Origin: JACQFZ01 sp045810625
GTDB lineage: Bacteria; Pseudomonadota; Gammaproteobacteria; Acidiferrobacterales; Sulfurifustaceae
Length of the DNA: 64,000 bases
Assembly (NCBI GenBank): GCA_045810625.1
Contig: JBJMVQ010000030.1
Location: forward strand, 100,628-164,627
Reading direction: 5' to 3'
In this document: positions 16,547-24,891 of the stretch, piece after piece
Numbering within the stretch: position 1 is the stretch's first letter
Layout of the letters: each line of letters opens with the position of its first letter
Made by a program: the position numbers and the translations under genes
The notes under the pieces: model-generated
Seen by the model: only the letters and a program-made list of their open reading frames with translations
Told to the model about the DNA's origin: nothing
Database searches by the model: none

Positions 16547-17731
16547 ATGAATAGCGAAGACTGGGCGCGCTACGGCGCAACGCCGGAGCAGTACGCGCTG
16601 TGCGACGCGGTGTCGGCGCTCTGCCGGCGCTTCCCACCCGAGTATTGGCGCGAATGCGACCGCGACAAACGCTTTCCCGAGGAGTTCTACCGCGCCTTCG
16701 CGGACGCGGGGTTTCTCGGCATCGCCACGCCGGAGCGCTTCGGCGGCAGCGGCCTCGGCATCATGGACGCGGTGCTCGTGCTGTGGCTGATCGGCCGCTC
16801 GGGCGCGGGTTTCACCGGCAATTCGGCCGTGCACATCAATATATTCGGCATGCACCCGGTGGTCGTGCACGGCAGCGACGAGCAGCGCGAACGCTTCCTG
16901 CCGCCCGTCATCAAGGGCGAGCACCGCGTATGCTTCGGGGTAACGGAGCCGGACGCGGGCCTCGATACTTCGCGCATCACCACCGTCGCGCGCCGCGAGG
17001 GCGATCACTACATCGTGAACGGCCGCAAGCTCTGGACTTCGACCGCACAGGAGGCGAGTCATATCCTCCTACTCGCGCGTACCACGCCGCGCGGCTCGGG
17101 CAAGCGCCCGGTCGACGGACTGAGCCTTTTCTACAACCCGCTCGATCGCTCGGCAGTGGAAGTGCGCCGGATCCCGAAGATGGGACGCGAAGCGGTCGAT
17201 TCGAACATGTTGTTCATCGACGGACTGAAGATCCCGGTGGAAAACCGAATCGGCGCCGAAGGCGAAGGCTTCGGCCTGATCCTCGACGGCCTGAACCCCG
17301 AGCGCATCGTCGTGGCCGCCGCCTCGGTCGGCCTCGGGCAGTGCGCCCTCGAGCGCGCGGCCCGGTATGCGCGCGAGCGCATCGTGTTCGATCGTCCGAT
17401 TGGCGCGAACCAGGGCATTCAACATCCGCTTGCCGAGGCGTGGATCAACCTCGAAGCCGCGTGGTGGCTGACGGTCAATGCCGCGCGCCGCTACGATGCC
17501 GGCCAACCGTGCGGCGCGGAGGCGAACGCGGCGAAGTATTTCGCCGCCGAAGCCGCGTTCAAGGCGTGCGAGACGGCGGTGCTCACGCACGGCGGCATGG
17601 GTTACGCGAAGGAATACGACGTCGAGCGCTTCGCACGCGAAAGCTGGATCGCGCGGCTCGCGCCGGTCTCGCGCCAGATGGTGCTGTCCTTCATCGCCGA
17701 GCGCGTGCTGGATCAGCCGCGTTCCTATTGA
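16547..17731 (+). CDS. Acyl-CoA dehydrogenase
   Basis: A 394-residue FAD enzyme of the acyl-CoA dehydrogenase superfamily that introduces an alpha-beta double bond in acyl-CoA thioesters. The sequence shows the N-terminal helical domain, CFGVTEPDAGLD and YIVNGRKLWTSTA in the middle beta domain, and a C-terminal helical domain with ARERIVFDRPIGANQGIQH and HGGMGYAKEYDVER, where the short/medium-chain type active-site Glu usually lies. GGGAGG precedes the ATG. The chain-length or branched-acid specificity is unknown. The convergent CoA-transferase at 18488, beyond a repeat block, could belong to the same catabolic theme, but the two are not in one operon. Confidence 0.9.
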   Translation: MNSEDWARYGATPEQYALCDAVSALCRRFPPEYWRECDRDKRFPEEFYRAFADAGFLGIATPERFGGSGLGIMDAVLVLWLIGRSGAGFTGNSAVHINIFGMHPVVVHGSDEQRERFLPPVIKGEHRVCFGVTEPDAGLDTSRITTVARREGDHYIVNGRKLWTSTAQEASHILLLARTTPRGSGKRPVDGLSLFYNPLDRSAVEVRRIPKMGREAVDSNMLFIDGLKIPVENRIGAEGEGFGLILDGLNPERIVVAAASVGLGQCALERAARYARERIVFDRPIGANQGIQHPLAEAWINLEAAWWLTVNAARRYDAGQPCGAEANAAKYFAAEAAFKACETAVLTHGGMGYAKEYDVERFARESWIARLAPVSRQMVLSFIAERVLDQPRSY

Positions 17732-17762
17732 CGACGCCTAGCAAATAAATTTTTTAAATATC

Positions 17763-18487
17763 ACCGCGAAGGATGCGAAGGAGGCAAAGGAAAGACTACT
17801 AGAACTTAATTTATTTATGATTGTTTACCGCAGAGGACAACAGAGGACGCGGAGGAGATTAAAAAGGAAAATGTATCGAAAGCTATAGGTTCTAGTTGTC
17901 CTTCTTGATTTCCTCTGTGTCCCCTTAGCGTTCTTTGCGTTTCAACTTCATTAACTGCCTTTTCTCTGCGTCCTCTGCGGTGAAAATTAATTTTCAGCAA
18001 CGTAGCCCGGATGCAGCGAAGCGGAATCCGGGGACGTTGACTAGAACTTAATATGATTGTTTACCGCAGAGAACACAGAGGACGCAGAGGAAATCAAAAA
18101 GGTAAATGTATCGAAAGCTATAGGTTCTAGTTGTCCTTCTTGATTTCCTCTGAGCCCCCTTAACGTCCTTGGCGTTTCAACTTCATTAACTGCCTTTTCT
18201 CTGCGTCCTCCGCGTCCTCTGCGGTGAAAATTAATTTTCGGATTTTAGCGTGCTGTCCCGCAAAACATGGCTAATTCACGTAGCCCGGATGAAGGCGCAT
18301 AGCGCCGTAATCCGGGGAACTTGCGATAACCCGGATTACGTTGCGCTCCATCCGGCTACAAACCTATTGCTTCCTCCGCGGTTGGGAACGTCTTTTTTGA
18401 GTTCCTTTGCGTCCTCGGCGTCCTTTGCGGTTGCCATTTTATTTCTCTTACCTCCGCGTCCTCTGCGTCCTCTGCGGTTGGTTGTCT
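17763..18487. repeat. GAGGACGC-type repeat arrays, block 2, partly duplicated
   Basis: This gap between convergent genes holds no gene. Forward arrays (ACCGCAGAGGAC type) lie at about 17763-17793, 17827-17855 and 18063-18091. Reverse arrays lie at about 17910-17982, 18144-18227 and 18391-18480. A larger unit starting CTAGAACTTAAT and ending AATCCGGGGA is present twice, at 17799-18034 and 18041-18318, with the same central segment (ATGTATCGAAAGCTATAGG) in both. The arrangement is the same as block 1: arrays in both orientations between convergent gene ends. Confidence 0.8.
18279..18359. repeat. CCCGGAT palindromic repeat pair
   Basis: GTAGCCCGGATGAAGGCGCA with its closing TAATCCGGG, followed by CCCGGATTACGTTGCGCTCC with closing ATCCGGCTAC, form two inverted copies of one REP-like unit. 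A third, shorter unit (GTAGCCCGGATGCAGCG with AATCCGGGG) lies at 18002-18034. Each unit is itself an imperfect palindrome. Confidence 0.7.
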
Positions 18488-19699
18488 TTAGATAACCTGT
18501 TGCCGCCGTAACTCCTCGATCTCGGCCGCCGAGAGACCAAGCCACTCACCGTAGATCTCATCGTTGTGCTGACCGAGACGCGGGCTCGGCGTCGTCGGCA
18601 CACGCTCGGTTCCGTGAAGGCGCAGCGGACTTCCCGGCACGACTATCCGGCCCAGGTCCGGATGGTCGATCCACTCGAGCATTGCGCGTTCGTGCATATG
18701 GGCGTCGTGCGTCACTTCGCGCAGGTCACGGACCGGGGCGCATGGGATCCGATGCCGCTTTGTTGCCTCGAAGATTTCCGCATTCGTTCGCCCATCGATC
18801 CACGCCTGCACGACCGCATCCGTGGCGTCGAGATTCGCCACACGCGCGGCATTCGTGAGAAACCGCGCGTCGTTTCTTAAATCGTCGCGCCCCATCGCCG
18901 CAAGCAGGTTCACCCAGTGTGTCTCGGTCATGCAGATCAACGCGATGTACCCATCTTGGCTTCGATACACGTTATACGGCGCGATCGCGAGGCCGCCGTG
19001 GCGATTGCCTGTGCGCGGCGGCACATCGCCGCTCGAAGAATGGAGGAAGCCGAGATTGGATGCGAGCGTCGGGTAAACCGCTTCTTGCATCGCCACTTCC
19101 ACGAGCCGCCCTTTGCCCGTACGCGTGCGCTCGTAAAGCGCCGTGAGGATGCCGGCGTAGAGATGCGCCCCGCCGAGGAAGTCTGCGACCGCCGCCCCGG
19201 CTTTTACCGGAGGACCGTCGGGAAACCCGTTGATGCTCATGATGCCCGAGTAGGCCTGGACCGTCAGATCCATGGCGAGAATATCGCGATCCGGGCCCGA
19301 CAGGCCGAAGCCGGAGCCGCAGGCGTAGATAAGACGCGGGTTGATCTCGTGCAACACGCTCCAACCGACGCCGAGCTTGTCCATAATGCCCGGCGCAAAG
19401 TTTTCGAGCAGCACGTCGGCGCGCTTCACCATCTCGATCAGCAGCTCGCAGCCGCGCACGTGCTTCAGGTTGAGCGTGACCGCACGCTTGTTCGAATTGA
19501 GCATCGCGAACGGAAACGTCGAACCGGCGCCGGCGCGCCGGCGGGCCGGCTCGCCTTCCAGCGGTTCCACTTTGATAATGTCGGCGCCGGCTTTTGCCAT
19601 GAGCAGCGTCGCGTACGGGCCCTGATACACCTGCCCGAGATCAACAACCGTAATACCGGCGAGCGGAAGGTTGGAAGAAGCTGGCCCGTGCTCGCTCAA
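18488..19699 (-). CDS. CaiB/BaiF family CoA-transferase
   Basis: A 403-residue family III CoA-transferase, which moves CoA between organic acids without a free intermediate. The N-terminal LAGITVVDLGQVYQGPYATLLMAKAGADIIKVEP is the family signature; the conserved catalytic Asp lies in the DLTVQAYSG segment after PDRDILAM; and the C-terminal swapped region is IPCAPVRDLREV. The start is uncertain: the first possible codon is TTG 19699, without a clear ribosome-binding site, but it gives a normal-length protein. It begins 16 bases after the recR stop on the same strand, so it is probably read from the dnaX-ybaB-recR operon. The acids it uses are not identifiable. Confidence 0.85.
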   Translation of the reverse strand: MSEHGPASSNLPLAGITVVDLGQVYQGPYATLLMAKAGADIIKVEPLEGEPARRRAGAGSTFPFAMLNSNKRAVTLNLKHVRGCELLIEMVKRADVLLENFAPGIMDKLGVGWSVLHEINPRLIYACGSGFGLSGPDRDILAMDLTVQAYSGIMSINGFPDGPPVKAGAAVADFLGGAHLYAGILTALYERTRTGKGRLVEVAMQEAVYPTLASNLGFLHSSSGDVPPRTGNRHGGLAIAPYNVYRSQDGYIALICMTETHWVNLLAAMGRDDLRNDARFLTNAARVANLDATDAVVQAWIDGRTNAEIFEATKRHRIPCAPVRDLREVTHDAHMHERAMLEWIDHPDLGRIVVPGSPLRLHGTERVPTTPSPRLGQHNDEIYGEWLGLSAAEIEELRRQQVI

Positions 19700-19715
19700 T
19701 GGGGGAAATGCGCGA

Positions 19716-20312
19716 TCACGCCTCGCGGCGGCCGGTTAACGCACGCGCGAGCGTCGAGCGGTCGGTGTATTCGAGTTCGCCGCCGACCGGGACGCCGTAC
19801 GCGATCCGGGTCGCGCGGATGTTCCGCCGGCGCACCAGCTCGGTGATGTAATGCGCAGTCGCTTCGCCTTCCACCGTGAGATTGGTGGCGAGCACGACTT
19901 CCTTGATCTCGCCTTGATCGAGCAGCGATTCGAGCCGCTGCAGACCCAGTTCGTCCGGCCCGATCCCGTCGAGCGGCGACAGGCGGCCCATCAAAACGAA
20001 GTACATCCCGTTGTACGCGCCGGACTGGTCGAGCGAGACAAGATCGGCCGGCGTTTCGACGACGCAGAGGAGCGTCGGATCGCGCCGGGGCGAGCTGCAA
20101 ATCGCACACAACTCGGTCTCGCAAAAATTATTGCAGCGCCGGCACTGAGTGATCCGTTCGATCGCGTTCGTGAGCGCCTGTGCGATCATGCGCGCGCCGT
20201 CGCGATCGCGTTCGAGCAGATGAAACGCCATGCGCTGCGCGCTCTTCGGGCCGACGCCGGGCAGCCGGCGCAGCGCCTGCTTCAACGCTTCGAGGACGGG
20301 AATTTCGTTCAT
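19716..20312 (-). CDS. recR: Recombination protein RecR
   Basis: A 198-residue DNA repair protein that loads RecA with RecO and RecF at gaps. An N-terminal helix-hairpin-helix (LRRLPGVGPKSAQRMAFHLL), a C4 zinc finger (C57, C60, C69, C72), a Toprim domain with VVETPADL and YHVL-equivalent YFVLMGRLSPLDGIGP, and a C-terminal Walker B-like segment are all present. The length is normal. It is the third gene of dnaX-ybaB-recR, separated from ybaB by 113 bases that contain one GAGGACGC-type repeat unit. Confidence 0.96.
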   Translation of the reverse strand: MNEIPVLEALKQALRRLPGVGPKSAQRMAFHLLERDRDGARMIAQALTNAIERITQCRRCNNFCETELCAICSSPRRDPTLLCVVETPADLVSLDQSGAYNGMYFVLMGRLSPLDGIGPDELGLQRLESLLDQGEIKEVVLATNLTVEGEATAHYITELVRRRNIRATRIAYGVPVGGELEYTDRSTLARALTGRREA

Positions 20313-20380
20313 ATGCGAGGCCGATTATTCGCTGTGCGAACCGTGAACTGCGCCAAGGAGCAAAGGTTCTTTCTCTCCTA

Positions 20381-20407
20381 TTCTTTCCTTCGCGTCCTTT
20401 GCGGTTA
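20381..20407. repeat. Single GAGGACGC-type unit inside the ybaB-recR gap
   Basis: TTTCCTTCGCGTCCTTTGCGG is the reverse form of the same unit found in blocks 1 and 2. It lies in the 113-base gap between ybaB and recR, so unlike the large blocks it is inside an operon. Confidence 0.6.
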
Positions 20408-20425
20408 GTAATATTTCACGATGTC

Positions 20426-20749
20426 CTAAAAAGGAAGCTTCAACCCGCCCGGCAGGCCGAGACCCGCCGTGAGCCCCGCCATTTTGTCCTGCGTCGTCTT
20501 CTCGACTTTGCGCACCGCATCGTTCACCGCCGCGGCGACCAGATCTTCGAGCACTTCCTTGTCGTCCTTCAGGAGACTCGGATCGATCGTGACGCGACGC
20601 ACGTCATAACGGCATGTCATCACCACGCTCACCATGCTGCCGCCCGCGGCGCCGGTCACTTCGATGGACGCCAACTCTTCCTGGGCCTTGCGCAGGTTCT
20701 CTTGCATTGCCTGCGCCTGTTTCATCAAATTGCCTAGTCCGCCTTTCAT
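20426..20749 (-). CDS. ybaB: YbaB/EbfC family nucleoid-associated protein
   Basis: A 107-residue DNA-binding dimer forming a tweezer-like fold. The sequence starts MKGGLGNLMKQAQAMQENLRKAQEEL and continues with VSVVMTCRYDVRRVTIDPSLL, both typical. I place the start at ATG 20749, which has GAGAGGTG upstream; the longer frame upstream of it is low-complexity and overlaps the dnaX end. It follows dnaX by 56 bases, the conserved dnaX-ybaB-recR arrangement. Confidence 0.95.
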   Translation of the reverse strand: MKGGLGNLMKQAQAMQENLRKAQEELASIEVTGAAGGSMVSVVMTCRYDVRRVTIDPSLLKDDKEVLEDLVAAAVNDAVRKVEKTTQDKMAGLTAGLGLPGGLKLPF

Positions 20750-20805
20750 GTCACCTCTCCGACTTCCGCTCGTACCCGCCATCCCCGCTGCTTCATCGCT
20801 GCGCG

Positions 20806-22545
20806 CTAATCGCGCCGACTCCCGCTGACACTCTCCGCGCGCGCCGGACGAATGCTGTCGGGATTGACACGCGCATTGAATTTCTCCCGGAGTGCACGCA
20901 CGTTCGGATCGCTGTTGATCGCCTCCACCGCCGCCTGCTGCTGCTCGCTTTGCTGCCGCACCTTCTGCTGCGCCGGCGTCGCCGTTGCGGGCGCGCCGAC
21001 GCGCACCGTCACCGCCAACGCCCGACCGTAGTGTTGTTCCAGCAACTGCTTCAGATTTGCTTCGCGCTCCTTGTTCAACAATTTCGCGCACGATTCGGCG
21101 AGAACCAGGCTCAGCGACGTATCGTCAACGTGCTCGAGCGCCGTGTTGTTCAGCAGCTCGCGCATCAGGCCGTTAACCGGCAGACGATCCACCGTCTCCG
21201 TCCACGCTGCCGAAGCCGGCGTTATTTCGCGGCTGTCCGACGGCACAGCCGTCACGCCGCGGTTCGCAGGCTCGACCGGCGCTTGCTTCGCGCTCGGCGC
21301 GGGTGCAGCGGCCCGTTCGACGCTCGGCGCAACCGTTGCGGGCGCGGCGCTCGGCGCAACTTTCGGCGTCTCACGCGTCGCGCTTTGTGCCGACGCCGCG
21401 CTCGGTTTCGACACCGGCGTTCCCGAACCGCCGGTCGCCGCGCGCGGCTGCTCCGCTTCGTTTTCGGACGCCGGACGAAACGCGAGCATCCGCAACAACG
21501 TCATTTCGAGACCGGTGCGCGGATCGGGCGCGAGCGGGAGATCGCGCCGACCGATGAGACCGATCTGGTAATAAAGCTGCACGTCTTCCGGAGTGAACGC
21601 GGCCGCGTGCGCGCGCAGCCGCTCGGCGTCGCCGGCTTCGGCGAGCGCGGCGTCGACCTGCGTGAGCGCGACCCGATGCAATGCGACGAGCAATTCATCG
21701 AGCAGCACGCTGCAATCCGCGCCATGGTCGACCGCATCCGCAACGACAGCCAGCAAAGCGCGCGCGTCGCTTCCGCTCAACGCGCCGAGCAGCCGGTCGA
21801 TCGTGTTCTGGTCGATCGTGCCGAGCATCGCACGCACATCCGCTTCGTTCAGGCGGCCGCCGCCGTAGGCGATCGCTTGATCGAGCAGGCTCAACCCGTC
21901 GCGCATGCTGCCGTCGGCGGCGCGGGCGAGCAGCCGTATCGACGGCGCGTCGTGTTCTATTTTCTCGGCGGTCAAAATCTTTTCGAGCTGGCGACCGATC
22001 TCCTCGACCGATAACCGCTTCAGACTGAACTGCAGGCAGCGCGACAGCACCGTGACGGGCAGCCGCTGCGGATCGGTCGTGGCGAGCAGGAATTTGACGT
22101 GCGGCGGCGGCTCTTCGAGCGTCTTCAGCAGTGCGTTGAAGCTGTGGCCCGAAAGCATGTGCACTTCGTCGATCAGGTACACCTTGTAGCGACCGCGCGT
22201 GGGCGCGTACTGCACGTTGTCGAGCAGCTCACGCGTGTCTTCGACCTTCGTGCGCGACGCCGCGTCGACTTCGATCAGATCGATGAAGCGGCCCTCGTCG
22301 ACCTCGACGCACGCGCTGCATTGGCCGCAGGGCTTCGACGTCACGCCGGTTTCGCAGTTGAGGGACTTGGCGAGAATGCGCGCGAGCGTGGTCTTACCGA
22401 CCCCGCGCGTACCGGTGAAGAGAAACGCATGGTGCAAGCGGTTGTGGTCGAGCGCGTTGACCAGCGGCTGCACCACATGGGCCTGGCCCACCAGCTCCGC
22501 GAACGTGCGCGGCCGCCATTTACGTGCCAGCACCTGATACGTCAT
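20806..22545 (-). CDS. dnaX: DNA polymerase III subunit gamma/tau
   Basis: A 579-residue clamp-loader ATPase. The Walker A motif GTRGVGKT is at residues 45-52, zinc ligands are C64, C73, C76 and C79, DEVHMLS is Walker B, and the SRC arginine finger lies in VTVLSRCLQF. Domain III and an Ala/Pro-rich linker (about 365-440) precede the tau-specific C-terminal region that contacts DnaB and the polymerase. I see no A-rich slippery heptamer in the expected place, so production of a short gamma form by frameshifting as in E. coli is not evident. It opens the dnaX-ybaB-recR operon; the 4.5S RNA gene lies 29 bases upstream on the same strand. Confidence 0.96.
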   Translation of the reverse strand: MTYQVLARKWRPRTFAELVGQAHVVQPLVNALDHNRLHHAFLFTGTRGVGKTTLARILAKSLNCETGVTSKPCGQCSACVEVDEGRFIDLIEVDAASRTKVEDTRELLDNVQYAPTRGRYKVYLIDEVHMLSGHSFNALLKTLEEPPPHVKFLLATTDPQRLPVTVLSRCLQFSLKRLSVEEIGRQLEKILTAEKIEHDAPSIRLLARAADGSMRDGLSLLDQAIAYGGGRLNEADVRAMLGTIDQNTIDRLLGALSGSDARALLAVVADAVDHGADCSVLLDELLVALHRVALTQVDAALAEAGDAERLRAHAAAFTPEDVQLYYQIGLIGRRDLPLAPDPRTGLEMTLLRMLAFRPASENEAEQPRAATGGSGTPVSKPSAASAQSATRETPKVAPSAAPATVAPSVERAAAPAPSAKQAPVEPANRGVTAVPSDSREITPASAAWTETVDRLPVNGLMRELLNNTALEHVDDTSLSLVLAESCAKLLNKEREANLKQLLEQHYGRALAVTVRVGAPATATPAQQKVRQQSEQQQAAVEAINSDPNVRALREKFNARVNPDSIRPARAESVSGSRRD

Positions 22546-22574
22546 CGATTGGGTGTTGAAGCCTCAAAATGGGA

Positions 22575-22687
22575 GGCGGCGCGAACCAGCCGCACCCCGG
22601 CACCCGGACGGACTGCTACGGCTGCTTCCTTCCGGACCTGACCGGGTTCACAGGCGCCCGTCACCGAGGGGACCAGCCCTCGCCGCC
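22575..22687 (-). ncRNA. ffs: Signal recognition particle RNA, small (4.5S) type
   Basis: Read on the minus strand, the segment contains the invariant SRP helix 8 core GGTCAGGTCCGGAAGGAAGC with the GGAA tetraloop. The ends pair (GGCGGCGAGGGCTGG at the 5' end with CGCGCCGCC at the 3' end), giving the single long hairpin of the roughly 113-nt bacterial small SRP RNA. The RNA binds Ffh and targets nascent membrane proteins to FtsY. Its position next to dnaX is common in gammaproteobacteria. Confidence 0.95.
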
Positions 22688-22756
22688 ATAAGCGATGGCG
22701 AAGTTTATCACGTGCGGTTGCCCGGGGCAGCCCACGGCCATCGGTGCATTCGAAAC

Positions 22757-24025
22757 CTAACCCCACGCATCCGCGACCACACGCGCGTACCAGCGTGCGG
22801 CCGATACCGCATCTGTTGCGGGCGCAGCGCCGTCGGGGGCGCCCGCCTCATTCGCGATCGGAAATTCTTTTATACCCTCCGGTGTTGCGCGATAGGCGCT
22901 GCCAAGCGAAATTCCGTAGTCGGGCGCGAGCAAACTGTAACAGGCGTTCGCGAACGTCCAATCGGGCATCCGCTCGCCGCGCGCGCCGGCGACGATCGCC
23001 GCCGCAGCAATCTTTCCTTGGCTGCTTGCGGCTGCTGCGGATTTCGGCATCGGATCGGCAATCGCCGCGTCGCCGATGACGTACACGTCTTTGGCTTTTC
23101 TTGATTCGAACGTTCGCAGGTCCACCGGGCACCAGCCGCTCGCGTCCGTAAGCCCCGCGTCACGCGCGAGTTTACCCGCGATCTGCGCCGGAACGAGATT
23201 GATCACCCCTCCCGTGAACGTGTCGAGCTCGCCCTCGACCGTCATTCTTTTCGCATCGACCGCGACGACACGTCCGCCCTTCGCGCCCGGAATCCATTCG
23301 ATGCGGCCTGGATAAAGCTTGTCCCAGCCGTCCATGAACAACGCCTGTTTATAGAAACTTTCTTTGGCGTCGAGGATGAGAACTTTCGATTTCGGCTTGT
23401 GCCGCTTCAGGTAATGCGCGATGACGCTCGCGCGCTCGTAGAGCGCCGGCGGGCAGCGAGCCGGGTTCGGCGGCGCCACCAGAATGGCATTCGCGCCGTC
23501 GCGCAGCGCGCGAAGCTGTTGACGCAACTTTAGCGTCTGCGCCCCGGCCTTCCACGCGTGCGGCATCTTCTCCGCCGCCGCTGCGTCGTACCCTTCGATT
23601 CCGTTCGGTTGGAAGTCGATCCCGGGCGCAACGACCAGGCGGTCGTAGGAAAGACGTCGTCCGCGGCTCAACACGATCCGACGTCCGACCGGATCGATGG
23701 CGGTCGCCGTCTCGCGCAACACTTCGACACCGAGCTTGGCAATCGCGTGGTAATGCTGGGTAATCGTGGCGACGTCACGCCAACCCGCGATGACGTAGTT
23801 GCTGAAGGGACAGGTGATGAACCGGTCGGTTGGCGTAATCAGCGTTACTCGAAGACCCGGATCAGCCTGCTTCAGCGATCTCGCGCAGGTGGCTCCGGCA
23901 AAACCGCCGCCGATCACCACGACGCGCATATCGCCGGCCCGCCGCGTCGGCGCAGCCGTCGCACGCGCCCCGACGAAGGTCAACGCCGCAGTCAGCTTGA
24001 TAAATTCCCGGCGGGAACGCTTCAC
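22757..24025 (-). CDS. Tat-exported FCSD/SQR-like FAD oxidoreductase
   Basis: A 422-residue flavoprotein resembling the FccB subunit of flavocytochrome c sulfide dehydrogenase. The N terminus KRSRREFIKLTAAL is a twin-arginine signal, so the protein should be folded before export to the periplasm. FAD-binding VVIGGGFAGATCARSLK follows; one redox-type Cys is in FITCPFSNYVIAG and another in NPARCPPALYERAS; VYVIGDAA is the second FAD motif; and the C-terminal FCSD-type domain contains the CYSLLAPDYGIS segment. I use GTG 24025 as start because the upstream frame reads through the tRNA gene. No cytochrome subunit (FccA) is adjacent, so sulfide oxidation is inference; other thiol or sulfide oxidations are possible. 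Confidence 0.82.
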   Translation of the reverse strand: MKRSRREFIKLTAALTFVGARATAAPTRRAGDMRVVVIGGGFAGATCARSLKQADPGLRVTLITPTDRFITCPFSNYVIAGWRDVATITQHYHAIAKLGVEVLRETATAIDPVGRRIVLSRGRRLSYDRLVVAPGIDFQPNGIEGYDAAAAEKMPHAWKAGAQTLKLRQQLRALRDGANAILVAPPNPARCPPALYERASVIAHYLKRHKPKSKVLILDAKESFYKQALFMDGWDKLYPGRIEWIPGAKGGRVVAVDAKRMTVEGELDTFTGGVINLVPAQIAGKLARDAGLTDASGWCPVDLRTFESRKAKDVYVIGDAAIADPMPKSAAAASSQGKIAAAAIVAGARGERMPDWTFANACYSLLAPDYGISLGSAYRATPEGIKEFPIANEAGAPDGAAPATDAVSAARWYARVVADAWG

Positions 24026-24097
24026 TCTGACGTCATCCACCCGGGCAATCGAAACGACCTTGATGGTAGTTATGCCTTGCGAGTGAAACGCTTCATA

Positions 24098-24162
<65 letters not shown>

Positions 24163-24189
<27 letters not shown>

Positions 24190-24344
24190 GAAACCTTTGT
24201 GCACGCCTTCCATGGCGCGACTTCACGTCTACGATATTCCCCGGCCCGCACGTCCGTGTACGGGCGCTCGCTGGCGCAACGCCACGTTAAGTGGCGTTGC
24301 GACTACTCCAGCTCGCCCAATTCAACCGCTCTTGCACCTCTCCG
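24163..24344. repeat. Direct repeat of the tRNA-Ser(CGA) 5' end around element A
   Basis: A 28-base sequence covering tRNA nucleotides 1-27 plus the base before them (plus strand 24163-24190, CCAATTCAACCGCTCTTGCA and onwards) recurs without a mismatch at 24317-24344. Between the copies lies the two-hairpin element A and about 50 bases of unique sequence. The second copy is only a fragment; it lacks the anticodon, variable and T arms. Confidence 0.85.
24244..24318 (-). repeat. Two-hairpin element, copy A
   Basis: The plus strand shows a first hairpin, GCCCGCAC with GTGTACGGGC around GTCC, then a spacer, then a second 11-bp hairpin, CGCAACGCCAC and GTGGCGTTGCG around the loop GTTAA, ending in CTCGCCC. 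Copies B (24661-24735) and C (47526-47600) have the same order and spacing. The stem of the second hairpin differs between copies with paired changes. I list it on the minus strand, the direction of the tRNA gene it precedes. Confidence 0.8.
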
Positions 24345-24446
24345 TGTTCGGAGGACAACTTGATCAGCAAGCGACTCGCCGTCGAGGCTCGCCGCTTGCA
24401 GCATCTCACTATCGACGTAACGCCTTTTCGTTCAACAGCGTCTTTT

Positions 24447-24480
24447 TCCTTGGCGTCCTTCGCGTCCTTTGCGTTGAAAA
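24447..24480. repeat. Single GAGGACGC-type unit between the tRNA-Ser genes
   Basis: TTTTTCCTTGGCGTCCTTCG followed by CGTCCTTTGCGTT is the reverse form of the dispersed array unit. It lies in the 333-base gap between the two tRNA-Ser genes. Apart from element A, the tRNA fragment and this unit I see nothing coding there. Confidence 0.6.
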
Positions 24481-24521
24481 CAAATATTTCACGGGACTTC
24501 CGCCAATCCTAATGCGATAGG

Positions 24522-24595
<74 letters not shown>

Positions 24596-24613
<18 letters not shown>

Positions 24614-24758
24614 GATGTTTAGCTCTGTACTCTTGTCACCCGTCCCTGGTGCGCCAACCAGCCCGCACTTCCGTGTGCGGGCGCTCTGCGGCGCGAACAG
24701 ACGTTAAGTCTGTTCGCGAAAACCCCGCCTCGCCCGCTCCGACAGCTCTCCGATGTTT
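24596..24758. repeat. Degenerate direct repeat of the tRNA-Ser(GGA) 5' end around element B
   Basis: Plus-strand 24596-24620 (tRNA nucleotides 1-18 plus the 7 bases before them) and 24734-24758 match at all but two positions. The two-hairpin element B lies between them. The layout parallels that at tRNA-Ser(CGA), with a 138-base instead of a 154-base offset. Confidence 0.75.
24661..24735 (-). repeat. Two-hairpin element, copy B
   Basis: First hairpin GCCCGCAC with GTGCGGGC (8 perfect pairs, loop TTCCGT), second hairpin CGCGAACAGAC with GTCTGTTCGCG (11 perfect pairs, loop GTTAA), then CCCCGCCTCGCCC. This is the most regular of the three copies. It lies just upstream of tRNA-Ser(GGA) in that gene's own direction. 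Confidence 0.82.
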
Positions 24759-24891
24759 TACTCGGGCTTGGCGACTTGCCTTCAAGAAACTATCGAGCCG
24801 CGTAGCTTACGAAAACCACACGAGTGGAACAAGTAATTCCCCGCCTAAAGGTGCCGTGACAATCCCACGAGGCGGCGGTAGGCTCGCCGCT

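Noticed and set aside
20426..21091. Longer ybaB frame starting at 21091
   Set aside because: The extension lies inside dnaX and is low-complexity; ATG 20749 has a good ribosome-binding site and matches the family length.
20806..22545. Programmed frameshift producing a short gamma subunit in dnaX
   Set aside because: No A-rich slippery heptamer followed by a stop in the -1 frame was visible in the expected region.
24317..24344. A third, truncated tRNA-Ser gene
   Set aside because: Only the first 27 nucleotides are present; anticodon, variable and T arms are missing, so it is a fragment, annotated as a repeat.
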